A stretch of 64,000 nucleotides of DNA from assembly GCA_000474255.1 (NCBI GenBank), contig BATO01000008.1, positions 1 through 64,000 of the forward strand, given 5' to 3'. Positions 34,901 through 39,754 of this stretch are shown here, piece by piece. Position numbers and translations under genes: made by a program. The notes below the pieces were generated by a model. It saw only the letters and a program-made list of their open reading frames with translations, did no database searches and was not told where the DNA came from. Each line of letters starts with the position of its first letter. Within the stretch, counting starts at the first letter, position 1. The stretch is from Aquipseudomonas alcaligenes MRY13-0052. GTDB lineage: Bacteria; Pseudomonadota; Gammaproteobacteria; Pseudomonadales; Pseudomonadaceae.

Positions 34901-35996
34901 TGACGGCGCTGACCTGGATGTCCCCCGAGCGGCCGGCACCGCTGGCGCGGGTGCTCAGGGTCGAGCCCGTGCGCAAATTGACGGTGCTGGCCTCGAGGGC
35001 GATCTTGCCGCCGTTCTTGCCGGCAGCGCCCTGGGTGGAGATGTTGGCGGTCGCGGTGAGCTCCAGGCTCTGGCCGCCGGACACCGAAACGTTGGCGCCG
35101 CTGCCGTCCGCCATCAGGGCCGCGAGTTCGCCGGATACCGTCGCCGAATCGCGTCCGACGATGCGCACGGCGCCATCGGCGCGCGCCACGGCCTGCCCCA
35201 CCGCCAGGCCCTCGGTGTTCACCGTGCCGCGGAACACCGCGTCGGCGATGTCCTTGCCACCTTCGATGCGGGCACCATTGGCCACCACGGCGGCGGCGCC
35301 GAAGATGTTGACCGCTCCCACGGCGTTGACCCGGCCCTTGATCTCCACCTTGCCGCGCTCGGTGCCGGTGTAGTCGGTGAGCGAACCGGCGTCGTTGTAG
35401 AGGCCGTTGCGCAGGTCGTCCACCAGGCGCGCGGTACCGTCCGCCGACAGGGTGCCGACGGCGCCGGAGAGTTGCTGCATCTGCTGGGTGGACGGCGTGG
35501 TGATGGTCAGGCTGCCGACGTTGACCACGCCACTGGCGCCCACCACCAGCCCATGGGGGTCGGCGAAGATGATATGGCCGCCGATGCGGTTGCCATCGGC
35601 GAGCACGCCATTGAGGGTGCCATTGATGACGACGCGCGAGTCGTGCACCAGGTTCACCAGGTTGCTGGCGCCACCGGGCACGTAGAGGTTGACGGTATTG
35701 CCGCTGCCCACCTGGAAGTGGCTGAAGGAGTTGAAGCCGGTCTGGCCACGCACCGTTTCGGTGGTGATGTCCGTCACCGAGCCCTTGGTGGCGATATTGG
35801 TCGCCGTGCCGGCGTAGTGGATGACGGTGTCGCCGACCAGGTAGGAGCCCCCCGCCGCGACGATGTTGTTCGATTCGGCCCAGGCCGAAGGCACGCCCAT
35901 GCCGACGAGGATGGCGGCAGCGATGCGGCTTGGCTGGAAGCGCTGGACCGGAAGAACGCGGGGTGTGGTTCGGGGGGAGAAGCGCTCGACCGGCAT
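19602..35996 (-). CDS. Giant TpsA filamentous adhesin (FHA-like), main part
   Basis: This is the secreted partner of TpsB. It has a long signal peptide (about 40 residues, ending VPSAWA). The TPS/haemagglutination domain follows (HYAGTATNIATKGSVTDITT, FADPHGLVVGASGVVNVGSL). Thousands of residues of right-handed beta-helix-like repeats come next, many of the form VGGA-x-N-x-I-x-A-x-I-x-S, rich in Gly, Ala, Ser and Val, as in LktA-type filamentous adhesins. A CTFC pair lies near the N-terminal third's start. ATG 35996 is chosen because GAGG precedes it; a GTG at 36029 has no ribosome site. The good frame runs to about 19710, after which the frame changes twice, so the last residues to the stop at 19602 are probably not native. 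Restored length is about 6,289 aa. Likely role: adhesion or biofilm matrix. Confidence 0.88.
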   Translation of the reverse strand: MPVERFSPRTTPRVLPVQRFQPSRIAAAILVGMGVPSAWAESNNIVAAGGSYLVGDTVIHYAGTATNIATKGSVTDITTETVRGQTGFNSFSHFQVGSGNTVNLYVPGGASNLVNLVHDSRVVINGTLNGVLADGNRIGGHIIFADPHGLVVGASGVVNVGSLTITTPSTQQMQQLSGAVGTLSADGTARLVDDLRNGLYNDAGSLTDYTGTERGKVEIKGRVNAVGAVNIFGAAAVVANGARIEGGKDIADAVFRGTVNTEGLAVGQAVARADGAVRIVGRDSATVSGELAALMADGSGANVSVSGGQSLELTATANISTQGAAGKNGGKIALEASTVNLRTGSTLSTRASGAGRSGDIQVSAVSDGGCTFCEGDQVQTVAELTDRLSKQPNTLLAPERGVASVNIEKGAVLDASHAEESRQGDIKVSATAISRQLGGYSAADASVKVAGTLKGNDISLASNAVAIVDPSRLGTLFDSAAIKADVLRIKNENGWSDEAAWGKVIGDLIKPITGIGSLNDPDQLKALGVDPADFSELTALIPFLAVSIAQADSTVEVLDGASLQASRSLLVKADSTRNVGTESFSIPVVQSLIPFNAGVVFGRISGATRVEVKSGAVLKGGQGIAVQAHSENKLDVKAEASNGHDAEGKPATTTGFAAAMANTALTTTAQVNAGASLNTRGDVSVLALSEQDISNTASFKSIGNGAAGGAVLALSVLDSDTRAAFDANLSGARNLNVSATNLVSRQHNEATSQAGKSLADFIKFRAMGTVDPIKNFVLSKFKEVNPTQPSDSKFRLAASLALVVSDQQAEASIGKGSQLSLSGDLSHTALQEIRNLHNLSNSTVNGSKRGSDQNDYSLSMAVAIATLNQGTRALVGDGAQIAAQRIGIGANYIQPLNLNGFDRWSSLSDIGKRMISLSGWPSDLAGKFSTQYANSQGTSDELAITGSVSVLTNLVDTRTWVGDKVRLDALTTGEQPWQSSPLAQLAERRDGKGQLIPLSAMASDRRWDWAQPITVAAGNQLGQLAIAGNIGMFLFGTNVGGEAASPSDGKPTALGGALNVQTVSSKAVAGIGAQSVVKAGGVQVQALQDDLILAISPSAGSGVSAAANGAAVANTLTSTVNASIHNTASVEAGRVGVQAEHRLGLWTASGAVAFGAGAGVGGGLALNVLTTDVDALVGNNRNWRPSVMGQGLDASGKGIWKANLLDVQALSSGQSGAFAIAGAVVKGKEEKKQQEDATQKAGDIGKPTVELADSFGQALLQSITLGVVNVTPALSSLASTAGKVKDAVSEAPSKIASGWDSIKKMFGKQDAGSGPDGGGSDSGGQGKGFSIAAAGSSSINVSRQRSRADLGDIVLDPRDPAQGGSKVQVLALNQTHQFSGSGAGALTLAGKQKSESSSALSGALAYNHLMNETDARVGNVLLRGNDLLQVQALSAGDQIAMGLGLAAATAGSETNVAVALSGSAAYMGNRTRARVENSQVEQREAAPGSIEVSAYDRARVMLGGGAFAGSKGNGGSAGGSLVVGVLANELAAEWLGSSASHFARMDVAAASASRVLAGALAGAVSTGSDSGAGAGSLLALVLANQVKVRIDAYSPTGGGSPVLSSLQGGALNLTAQSVSGASALDARFAGAADATLLDSGLDLGGGTTVSAIQVKGDVDKDLLNGKQGPGDLFDGDIAGEAVLAVAGSLGASGGKAGVGGSLALVYAGSGYTAKLANSQVDLSGDLTIAARHSADVLAAAVSGAGSAEAGVSGSATALIGRGTVLAGLDMGDRTLKARNLGISAERSGGQYSLAGNITGSSGSTAVGGAVGISDMHQRVEALLEKGRYQLGGDLTLDASQQSRIISAAISAAVTSGNVAVGGALTFNRIADSTQALLRNARVGADDLVIRTSQAGQGALIGSLAFNLAASGSNTGVGSAIAINLIEATRQASLSDSDVELTGSAKLSSGLDGQIWGVGVNAVGGSTAGVGGSVVVNNIDGSDSVTISGGSLRTSGSGKALVLDAAQGQGMLIASLSGQVTGSGNTGVGGAFSVNRIGTQRSAAIDKGTINGFSSAALSASLDQAIYAAAVSGAGASTAAISGSSTSNVIEGGEKAGISASHLEVGSLELNASRGNREIWSLAGSVGGAGNVSVGVANANNVILAQRIAQVSDSTLKLGGKLSLLSGGSSGIRSLAIGGAGAGSAAVGASLAINVIKGEERASLDDSTVSGASGVKISVSEGAADIYTGAGNLQVGGSGAGAGAVAISTIEQQRIARVRASTVDAGTSSVEVSAVTDGSIRTLAVSGSVGGTGAVALSNASNNIGAVTRAQIDGSAGVAGVLKVKAEDRSSIAALSGGAAGAGTAAVGVATSVNRVASQVEARLLGHNGTQGWSLSDLSLDAHSAATIRSASISGAVSSTASVGGSAATNVIQSSARAFIEQGAWVLARNNVGVSARTTDQISGAAGAFMGSGTASVGGSATVNVIESSTTAGITGAETRVSALALGAAATIDNGVLLNGPSKDARLWSNAEQFNPIPGLALGSRQFRGLAVQASSVQQVGQLAAAGSVSFVPLYSASVAALGNSNVIGGVTRASIESAQINQADGADAAQQVLVGAASHALSSGYLASGALSLGVAAVAGALDSTVIQRQTQAVISSARVSSRGATEVRAGSTQFASTVLASAAGAIVGGAGNVALIIAKGTTEARVDKGSDLDVGSLRVSADALQQFSANALALAGGLVGVGANFGLVLDQALTRAWVGEAPGAPDSLADTRVRAGSASVLATGTSELHSNLVGAAAGGGAVAGSALVQVVETTTEAGAGQAQFGTAANPLGDLNIVAHDNLRVTGNVGSGVVGAAALGASANVVVANSATRALLDRSSVQAASLAVDALREGYAELLTTSGGLGFASLSGSIGLLLLGSGATQVGTGDAAVDPLSYLDKDGKGTLASLDTITGKGQVAELSHEEVVWDAASQGYVRVSVKDDQDLARVNASSTVTVSDRLRGNTPRTHETVARVSDSQVSLSGAARVTAEDRLASRNQAGSAGLAGGAYGAAMAFSLSNAQVVAELLNGNLKAASLAIRAAASDKAIAGQDGDYTHAMFVHALSGQAAALGAVGGAVAAAVLNNGVSASLGGAVQVSGDIEGRAVDTQALDVQASGLAVGGLAGAGLVLGVAAHDSRVSLDVAANAALRAGNVLLSALAAGPVKVQGWGSSGGILGGLNAVVLLARDASQAKLMVGRGAALIATQALDLDAQVRSRLQASSEGYALGGLLSAGGSLVDSLNSAVAELGVGSDVQLAATQGQLRSRVLRDGDTDSSNVKAQSLAGGVGLSANAAVATARSLSKALLHTDASSRFGGAAGGNWTFLAETDVRQRAYADGKLGGLLALGATVAQALSQSQTLAEVAGHFESALGSLKVSALGSQDNQAEARAGQGGLVSGAAAVGKTADSSRTLASLWARGAQDGVMKVGSLALSALQQSRFNSFVDSTSAALLGVSGAHAQNDLDLATSALLLDGARIESQGYSQSARVLVSKPQATAYNVQSGSGGVLDAAAARSLTSIALDTRSLVGNDVRLRVEGDWRNPQKLEIQAFNRVDAYDRVKLDSGGAISIARAESSIDVLKSNAEARIGERSDLYSVGDLVLAASGAYAIDSNANAKTYGAAGAASGSSLARVKADYLAQVRGNAALFAYGDLRLLAGHGLDGAVNRAELTARTDLWNNTAFPVVTDPAAAAEYIRSSNLQVEAGSGLRSVGDIHAYAGQGQGVLSGKGVGRDLYRQAAADLLGAIVGQVSLDITGGGTRNEAQGLVRIDGQLDAGVYSQRKLVISGLKYLLDGKEVDPASLNASTRGTLTVVPVMQEASDGITWTLSQGEYSQLLTRRLQELNDRLSNYGISAVERAAFEAERTLLNKTLARLYEQIGGKVVDKPGAISGEGTLPQGLKIWLLEIDPVLAKPGNILVQGDALIGSGKLNAPGDAKIEIINNSEAFLSLKGLEIPDHVGGQLLFNGARMSGNTSIRSANKPGTGTVSFASITVAENSAAPRILVQNLRNPADNPKDVSGLSMPAADIYVNGSLLNKRGEIELSAKYGSIYANADIRAQKLSLSAGQDFVLNNPNAFVHIGGDPASNNNGSTLYNNGSATVAGQNVVINALYLNINGLIQSGVADWRVTIDESRFANLDSLRSQAVGNRLQLVQTDARTGTLGYAWDFDSNSIVLDQVQVGGGYMELTGHILSTGKGQLKVLDGFSQVHITNNTSRRLEIAGLDLGNGVEGTLRINDLGRGENGQQIGGERLWSTVYTRVGDQVQRYEGWSNGPLTLKGSSAGRDATYTTTAGRSYVWLTGRDDSTTTTRQEYWDAFWGFIPTGDGTLAWENTVKGQSTAIPGAEYMGSTSGLYRIDKNLIRNYRFVDDAQLNAIMQGYALQLADQDPDNSILAAFRVGIGQGEIARVNETYTTKDPVKINEYSGGYCQAHFIWCQIYRTTKTSVYSSGSKEINRYAVQADRPIDISFIGSESGLIDLISKGSVTLRGSMYNLSGSTSIKVDGALEQNSDNLVIAARDLDLDAGQSIGSREQALRVEATRSLGASSRNGSIDLKALNGGVNLSRLSAGGEHIGLSAQGDILGIGAMTVIGNAIELVSTHGSVGSAGHALRLDSGNGAKGLVRASAVGDIQLEEVGGDLWLDQLKAGGDVWVKVASGNLYDGNSELGYDDRALDELQRLWTSMGLTGSAAEEAMAQQRGALIKAGQQRYAQYWRLRQGGEVAFDASQAAFSAGQREQLAGLGWSEQRIASEEARRMADYQALHATYGGTTYDPNFTYQLQDAELRSLEQTATWSEDQLRYSIAASLLRRDDGSSVVREANNIEGRNVTLEASRIGRLKADAIVIDLSKTASLTNEQRAALASAERDDIEFDAGNPLLIRVAQRDDVNVKASGTLTATAQSDLFLGGDQDFNVFALDGRSISLKTDGSIESANGDKVVIRGHDVTLEATGGAIGGKQALNLAVTGDLTARARLLDLVQHGDLSLDRLTGVERLSLQVLGNLRSASQLGENLLGGQIDLKVSGTTGAVGQRLQLGTGSASQQINLDLGGDAWLGGLQGLASQPGVLRLGTLSVDGTLDLAQVGELHQGGQWQLGGLVADIAGGWSTVDGASLQARHGMSLTSGGDVRLGDVTIASGDLNIQAASLAGLAAGSRWQADGVLRLSALGDIGSQAQGIELAARRLEVDSATGALYLALAAGIQGGSLDSGAGQWLRSLGNLKLDRVSSGDGVQLRGNGRVELGALSAQRDLDLAGDALGIDTLRSHLGGLRAQLAGQLRIDELDVAGTGDLHSASATLGTATFGGALVQSHDGDLQADALYVGGGWTLEAASARLGSASVNGQVRQTLAGALDLERLDATGGWTLDAGRSEIGSAKVGGAVDMTLRDGLRLGSLEAGQGWNLRGTDAQVTRADVAGRGAAGAERRAGPTGAAGRAAAGRCRPPRRVSAAPA
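19654..19709 (-). other. Two apparent +1 frame breaks in tpsA
   Basis: Compared with the repeat pattern, one extra C near 19709 moves the frame from ...TRADVAGR to QQVLSGALDQQALLAV. A second near 19654 moves it to GWTLQAASARL. The middle frame is 18 codons long. Removing both bases restores one reading frame from 35996 to 17125. This could be sequencing error in a GC-rich repeat or a true inactivating change. Confidence 0.75.
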
Positions 35997-36020
35997 GTTG
36001 GACCTCACTGTCACGAAAGG

Positions 36021-36042
36021 AAATTTCACGGATGGTGAATTT
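36021..36042 (-). promoter_or_regulatory. Inverted repeat in the tpsA leader
   Basis: On the minus strand AAAATTCAC and GTGAAATTT flank CATCC, an imperfect 9-bp inverted repeat ending about 25 nt before the tpsA ATG. It could be an operator for the upstream OmpR-type regulator or an mRNA hairpin over the leader. No test is possible from sequence. Confidence 0.35.
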
Positions 36043-36074
36043 TCTCTATTCGCTATAAGCGAGGGCTAGGAGAC

Positions 36075-36096
36075 GCCGTTCATGCTTGTGAACGGC
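36075..36096 (-). terminator. Hairpin between the response regulator and tpsA
   Basis: GCCGTTCA and TGAACGGC are perfect 8-bp arms around TGCTTG, starting 14 nt after the regulator stop. No T run follows, so it may be a weak terminator, an attenuator or an operator that separates tpsA expression from the regulatory genes. Confidence 0.4.
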
Positions 36097-36109
36097 CATT
36101 CATACCCGC

Positions 36110-36838
36110 CTAGTGAGCGGGGCCGCCGCCGATCTCGTCGTCAGTCGCCAGCCTGTAACCCTTGCCGTAGACGGTCAGGATCAGTTGCGGCCGATTGGCG
36201 TTGAGTTCCAGTTTGCGACGCAGGCGTACCACCAGCGCATCCACGGTGCGCACATCGACCTGCTCGTCGGTTCCCTGGCCACGGCGCACGCAGTGGAGCA
36301 GATCATGGCGGCTGATGGCGCTGCCGCGCCGCTCGATCAGGCCGATCAGCAGGGCGAACTCGCCGGGCGTGAGGTTAACGTCCTGGCCCTGCGGGTCGTA
36401 GATGCGCCGGCGCAGCAGGTCCACGCGAAAACGCCCCAGGTGCAGGTTGAAGTCGCCGACCCGCTCTCCCCCGCCACAGCGGCGCAGCAGGCTGCGCACC
36501 TGGGCCTGGAGGATGTTCAGGTTCAGCGGCTTGGTGAGGTAGCCATCGGCGCCGGCATCGAGGCCCACGACCCGGTCGTAGTCCTCGTCGCGCACCGTCA
36601 CCAGGATGATGCCGAGCTGCGGGTGGCGGCGCCGCAGCTGCGCCGTAACGGTCAGCCCGTCCAGGTCGGGAAGGCCGATGTCCAGCAGCACCAGCGCCGG
36701 ATTCTGGGCCTGCACCAGTTCCAGGCATTGCCACCCCGAATCGGTGGCGTGCACCTCGTACCCCGCGTTCTGCAGGTAGAGCACCATCATGTCGCGGATC
36801 TCGGGAGCATCCTCCACCACCACCAGCTTATCGGCCAT
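36110..36838 (-). CDS. OmpR/TorR-family response regulator
   Basis: This 242-residue regulator has an N-terminal receiver (KLVVVEDAPEIRDMMVLYL, phospho-acceptor Asp in LVLLDIGLPDLDG, Lys in YLTKPLN). The C-terminal winged helix reads VRTVDALVVRLRRKLE and ILTVYGKGYRL. ATG 36838 is taken as the start of the conserved receiver. It follows the hybrid kinase by 64 nt and precedes tpsA by 113 nt, so it is probably the cognate regulator of the adhesin operon. Phosphotransfer would run from the Hpt domain of the kinase to this receiver (inference from domain layout). Confidence 0.9.
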   Translation of the reverse strand: MADKLVVVEDAPEIRDMMVLYLQNAGYEVHATDSGWQCLELVQAQNPALVLLDIGLPDLDGLTVTAQLRRRHPQLGIILVTVRDEDYDRVVGLDAGADGYLTKPLNLNILQAQVRSLLRRCGGGERVGDFNLHLGRFRVDLLRRRIYDPQGQDVNLTPGEFALLIGLIERRGSAISRHDLLHCVRRGQGTDEQVDVRTVDALVVRLRRKLELNANRPQLILTVYGKGYRLATDDEIGGGPAH

Positions 36839-36902
36839 CACTCCATTTTCCCTGTTTCGGACCGGCGCGGATTCTGACTCAAAGCGCTGGCGGGTTGCCA
36901 CC

Positions 36903-39611
36903 TCATGCGTCAGTTCGCCTCAGGGCAGCTTCGACCGCGAGCCGATCCTCGAGCAGCACCAGATGGCGGTCGAGCACCGCCAGCAACGCCGGGACCTGCT
37001 CCGGACGGCGCGTACGCTCCGCTGCCTGGGCCAGTTGATCGAGCCCGAAGTTGAGCGTGCTGCCGCGCAGGCGGTGGCACAGCGCCTCCAGTTGCTCGGT
37101 GCCCCGCCCGCCATCGGGCAGCGAGGCGAGCGACGCCCGTATCTCGCGCAACGAGGTGCACAGGGTCGGCAGGAGACGATCGAACAGCGCGGCGCCGAGC
37201 CAGCCGCGCAGCATCGCGAGACGCTCCTGGGACAGCTCCTCGGTCTGCTTTCCCGCCATCGGGACGGGCGACTCCCAGCTCTCCAGGACGGCCAGCAAGG
37301 CCTCGCGATGCAGGGGTTTGGCCAGCACGCCGCTCAGGCCGGCCTCCCGGCACTGCTGGGGGTCCAGGTCAGCCGCGTTGGCGGTCAGGGCCAGCAGCAG
37401 CGGCCTGGGCCCGCTGGCCCCCTCGAGAATCCTGCGGCTGGCGGCGAGCCCGTCGATGTCGGGCAGGCGCATGTCCATCAGCACCAGGTCGTAGGGGGTG
37501 GCCAGGCAGGCGGCGACCGCTTCGAGGCCGGAGCTGGCCGTGCCGACCTGGCAGCCCCAGCTCTGCAGCAACTCGGCGGTCACCAGGCGGCTGACCTCCA
37601 CGTCCTCCACCAGCAGCACGCGCATGCCCTGCAGCTGGGCGACCTCGTCCGCGCCCGGCTCGGGCTCGTCGACCTCCGGCCAGGGCAGCGCCAGGCGCAT
37701 GGTGGTGCCGCGCCCGGGCGCACTGTCCAGGGTCAGCTGCCCGCCGATCAGGGCGGCCAGCCGCGCGCTGATGTACAGGCCCAGGCCGATGCCGGGGCGG
37801 TCGGATAGCGGGTCCCGCACGAAGGCGTCGAAGATGCTGGCCTGCAGCTCGGGGCGGATACCGGGGCCGGTGTCCCGGACCTCGATGAGGAGGCCGTCGC
37901 CGTCCCTGTCCAGGCGGATGACCACCTCCCCGCTCTCGGTGAACTTCAGGGCATTGCCCAGCAGGTTGAAGAGGATCTGCCGCAGCGGCTTCGGGTTGCC
38001 CAGCACGAAGGCCGGCAGGCCGGCCGCGCAGGCGGTCGACAGCCGCAGGGCGCGCGCCTCGGCCTGGGGCTGGAAGATCGCGGCGCACTCCTCGACCAGG
38101 CGCACGGGGGAGAAGGCCTGGGCCGGGGGCAGCTCCAGCTGCTCCGCGCGGCTGAGCAGCATCAGGCCGTCGAGCACGTCGGTGAGGCTCTGCGCCGCGC
38201 TCTGTACGGTCTCGATGCGCTGCTGCTGGCGACCATCCAGCCCGCCCTGATCGAGGAGCTGGAGGTGCCCCTGGATGGCCACCAAGGGCGTGCGCAGTTC
38301 GTGGCTGAGCATCGCCTGGCGCTCCAGCGACTGTTGCGCCTCGTGCAGCGCCTGGTCACGGGCCACCGCCAGCGCCCGGGTGCGCTCGTCGACCCGGGCC
38401 TCCAGCGAGGCGTTGAGGCGCTGGAGATCGTCGCGCAACTGGTTACTGTGCTGCAGCGCGGCGATGACCCGGCTGCCCACCACCAGGCCGTGGGAGAGGA
38501 GGAAGAACAGCACCCCCACCGGGATGAGATTGAGCGTCGAGACGCTGAAGGAGTACATCAGCAGGTCGTTGACGATGGTGGCGTCCATCACCACCATCCC
38601 CAGCAGCACCCACAGGGCACCCGCCCGGCGACGCCTGGCAGCCAGCAGCAGGGCGCCGAGGAAGTACAGCTCGCTGAGCAGCAGCCACAGGGCACAGGGG
38701 TCGCGCAGCAGGGTGAAGAAGTGCGCGGGCAGCAGCAGCGTCAGGGCGGCACCGAGCACACCCACGCCGGCCAGCAGCACCACGAGCCGGCGCGACAGCT
38801 CCCTCGGGAACAGGCGCAGCAGGAGGAAGCCGTAGGCCGGCGCGAACAGGTGCCCGGACAGGTACTCGATGCGGTAGATCCAGAGCGCCGGCCATTGGAG
38901 GTAGTGGTCCAGCAACTCGCCGCTGGAGGCCGCGCGCATCCCGGCCAGCACCAGCATGGCGGCCAGCGGCGCACCGCCCAGCGAGCGCGCCGCGCTGCGG
39001 TCGAGCAGGCCCATGAACAGCGCCATCATGAAGGCCGCGCCGACGGTCAGCAGGTAGAGGGCACGCTGGCGGCTCGCGTCCATCTGCAGCGTCTGCAGGG
39101 TGCCGGCCCTGACGGCCATGTCGATGCCGCCCTCGTGGTGGAAGTGGTTGGACAGCTCGATGCGGATGTCCACCTGCGTGTGCCCCTGTGGCAGGGGCAC
39201 GATGGCCGATTGCAGGCGCGGCACCTCGTCCTGCGCATCGCCCGGCCGCCCGCGCTCCAGCACCAGGGCGCCGTCGACCCAGACCCGCGCCGCCGACTTG
39301 AAGTCATCGAAGTACAGCGCCAGCTGGCGGGCATGGGCAGGCAGCAGCAGCTGGCTGCGCAGCTCCACCCGGCCGAACCCCACCTCCCCCCAGAAGGTCG
39401 GGGTGCCCTTGCCCCAGGTGAAGGGGATGCGCACCTGCTGCTCGGCGCGCTCCGGCTCGATCCAGGTCAGCCGCCAGTCGCCGTCCAGCGCGTGCATGGG
39501 CTGCAGCTCGGGGTTCCAGTCACGCAGGTCGATGGGGGCGACGGCCTGTGCCGGTGCGGCGAGCAGCCACGACAGCAGGAAGAGGCAGGGAAGCAGGCTG
39601 AGACGGATCAC
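36903..39611 (-). CDS. Hybrid sensor histidine kinase with 7TM-DISM sensor and Hpt domain
   Basis: This membrane kinase has 902 residues. Domain order: signal peptide (LSLLPCLFLLSWLLAAPAQA); a beta-rich periplasmic domain with carbohydrate-binding-like features (VWVDGALVLERGR); seven hydrophobic segments at about residues 190-380; a coiled linker; HisKA with MLSHELRTPL; HATPase (NLLGNALKF, DTGPGI, GIGLGLYI); a receiver with LVLMDMRLPD; and a C-terminal Hpt with CHRLRGSTLNFG. Such 7TMR-DISM kinases sense carbohydrate or surface signals. The start is a GTG at 39611 with GAGGAG about 10 nt upstream. It very likely controls the adjacent tpsA operon through the neighbouring OmpR-type regulator. 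Confidence 0.9.
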   Translation of the reverse strand: MIRLSLLPCLFLLSWLLAAPAQAVAPIDLRDWNPELQPMHALDGDWRLTWIEPERAEQQVRIPFTWGKGTPTFWGEVGFGRVELRSQLLLPAHARQLALYFDDFKSAARVWVDGALVLERGRPGDAQDEVPRLQSAIVPLPQGHTQVDIRIELSNHFHHEGGIDMAVRAGTLQTLQMDASRQRALYLLTVGAAFMMALFMGLLDRSAARSLGGAPLAAMLVLAGMRAASSGELLDHYLQWPALWIYRIEYLSGHLFAPAYGFLLLRLFPRELSRRLVVLLAGVGVLGAALTLLLPAHFFTLLRDPCALWLLLSELYFLGALLLAARRRRAGALWVLLGMVVMDATIVNDLLMYSFSVSTLNLIPVGVLFFLLSHGLVVGSRVIAALQHSNQLRDDLQRLNASLEARVDERTRALAVARDQALHEAQQSLERQAMLSHELRTPLVAIQGHLQLLDQGGLDGRQQQRIETVQSAAQSLTDVLDGLMLLSRAEQLELPPAQAFSPVRLVEECAAIFQPQAEARALRLSTACAAGLPAFVLGNPKPLRQILFNLLGNALKFTESGEVVIRLDRDGDGLLIEVRDTGPGIRPELQASIFDAFVRDPLSDRPGIGLGLYISARLAALIGGQLTLDSAPGRGTTMRLALPWPEVDEPEPGADEVAQLQGMRVLLVEDVEVSRLVTAELLQSWGCQVGTASSGLEAVAACLATPYDLVLMDMRLPDIDGLAASRRILEGASGPRPLLLALTANAADLDPQQCREAGLSGVLAKPLHREALLAVLESWESPVPMAGKQTEELSQERLAMLRGWLGAALFDRLLPTLCTSLREIRASLASLPDGGRGTEQLEALCHRLRGSTLNFGLDQLAQAAERTRRPEQVPALLAVLDRHLVLLEDRLAVEAALRRTDA

Positions 39612-39721
39612 GAGCGAGGCGCTCCTCGGGACGAGAGGCCGGCACGCAACGCTGACGGCGGGGAGCGCAGTCTAGGGGATGAGGAGGCAGGCTGTGAATC
39701 CACCCCGCCGGAGTGGGCAGA

Positions 39722-39746
39722 GCGCGGCGGCACCGGGCCGCCGCGC
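39722..39746 (-). terminator. Hairpin after pedH
   Basis: GCGCGGCGG and CCGCCGCGC form a perfect 9-bp stem with a 7-nt loop, 9 nt after the pedH stop. No T run. It is likely the 3' end of the pedH transcript and separates it from the hybrid kinase gene on the same strand. Confidence 0.5.
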
Positions 39747-39754
39747 CCGCTCCG

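Noticed and set aside
17125-35996. Contact-dependent inhibition system (CdiA/CdiB/CdiI)
   Set aside because: No VENN motif, no toxin-like C-terminus and no small immunity gene between tpsA and tpsB. The layout is that of an adhesin-type TPS pair.
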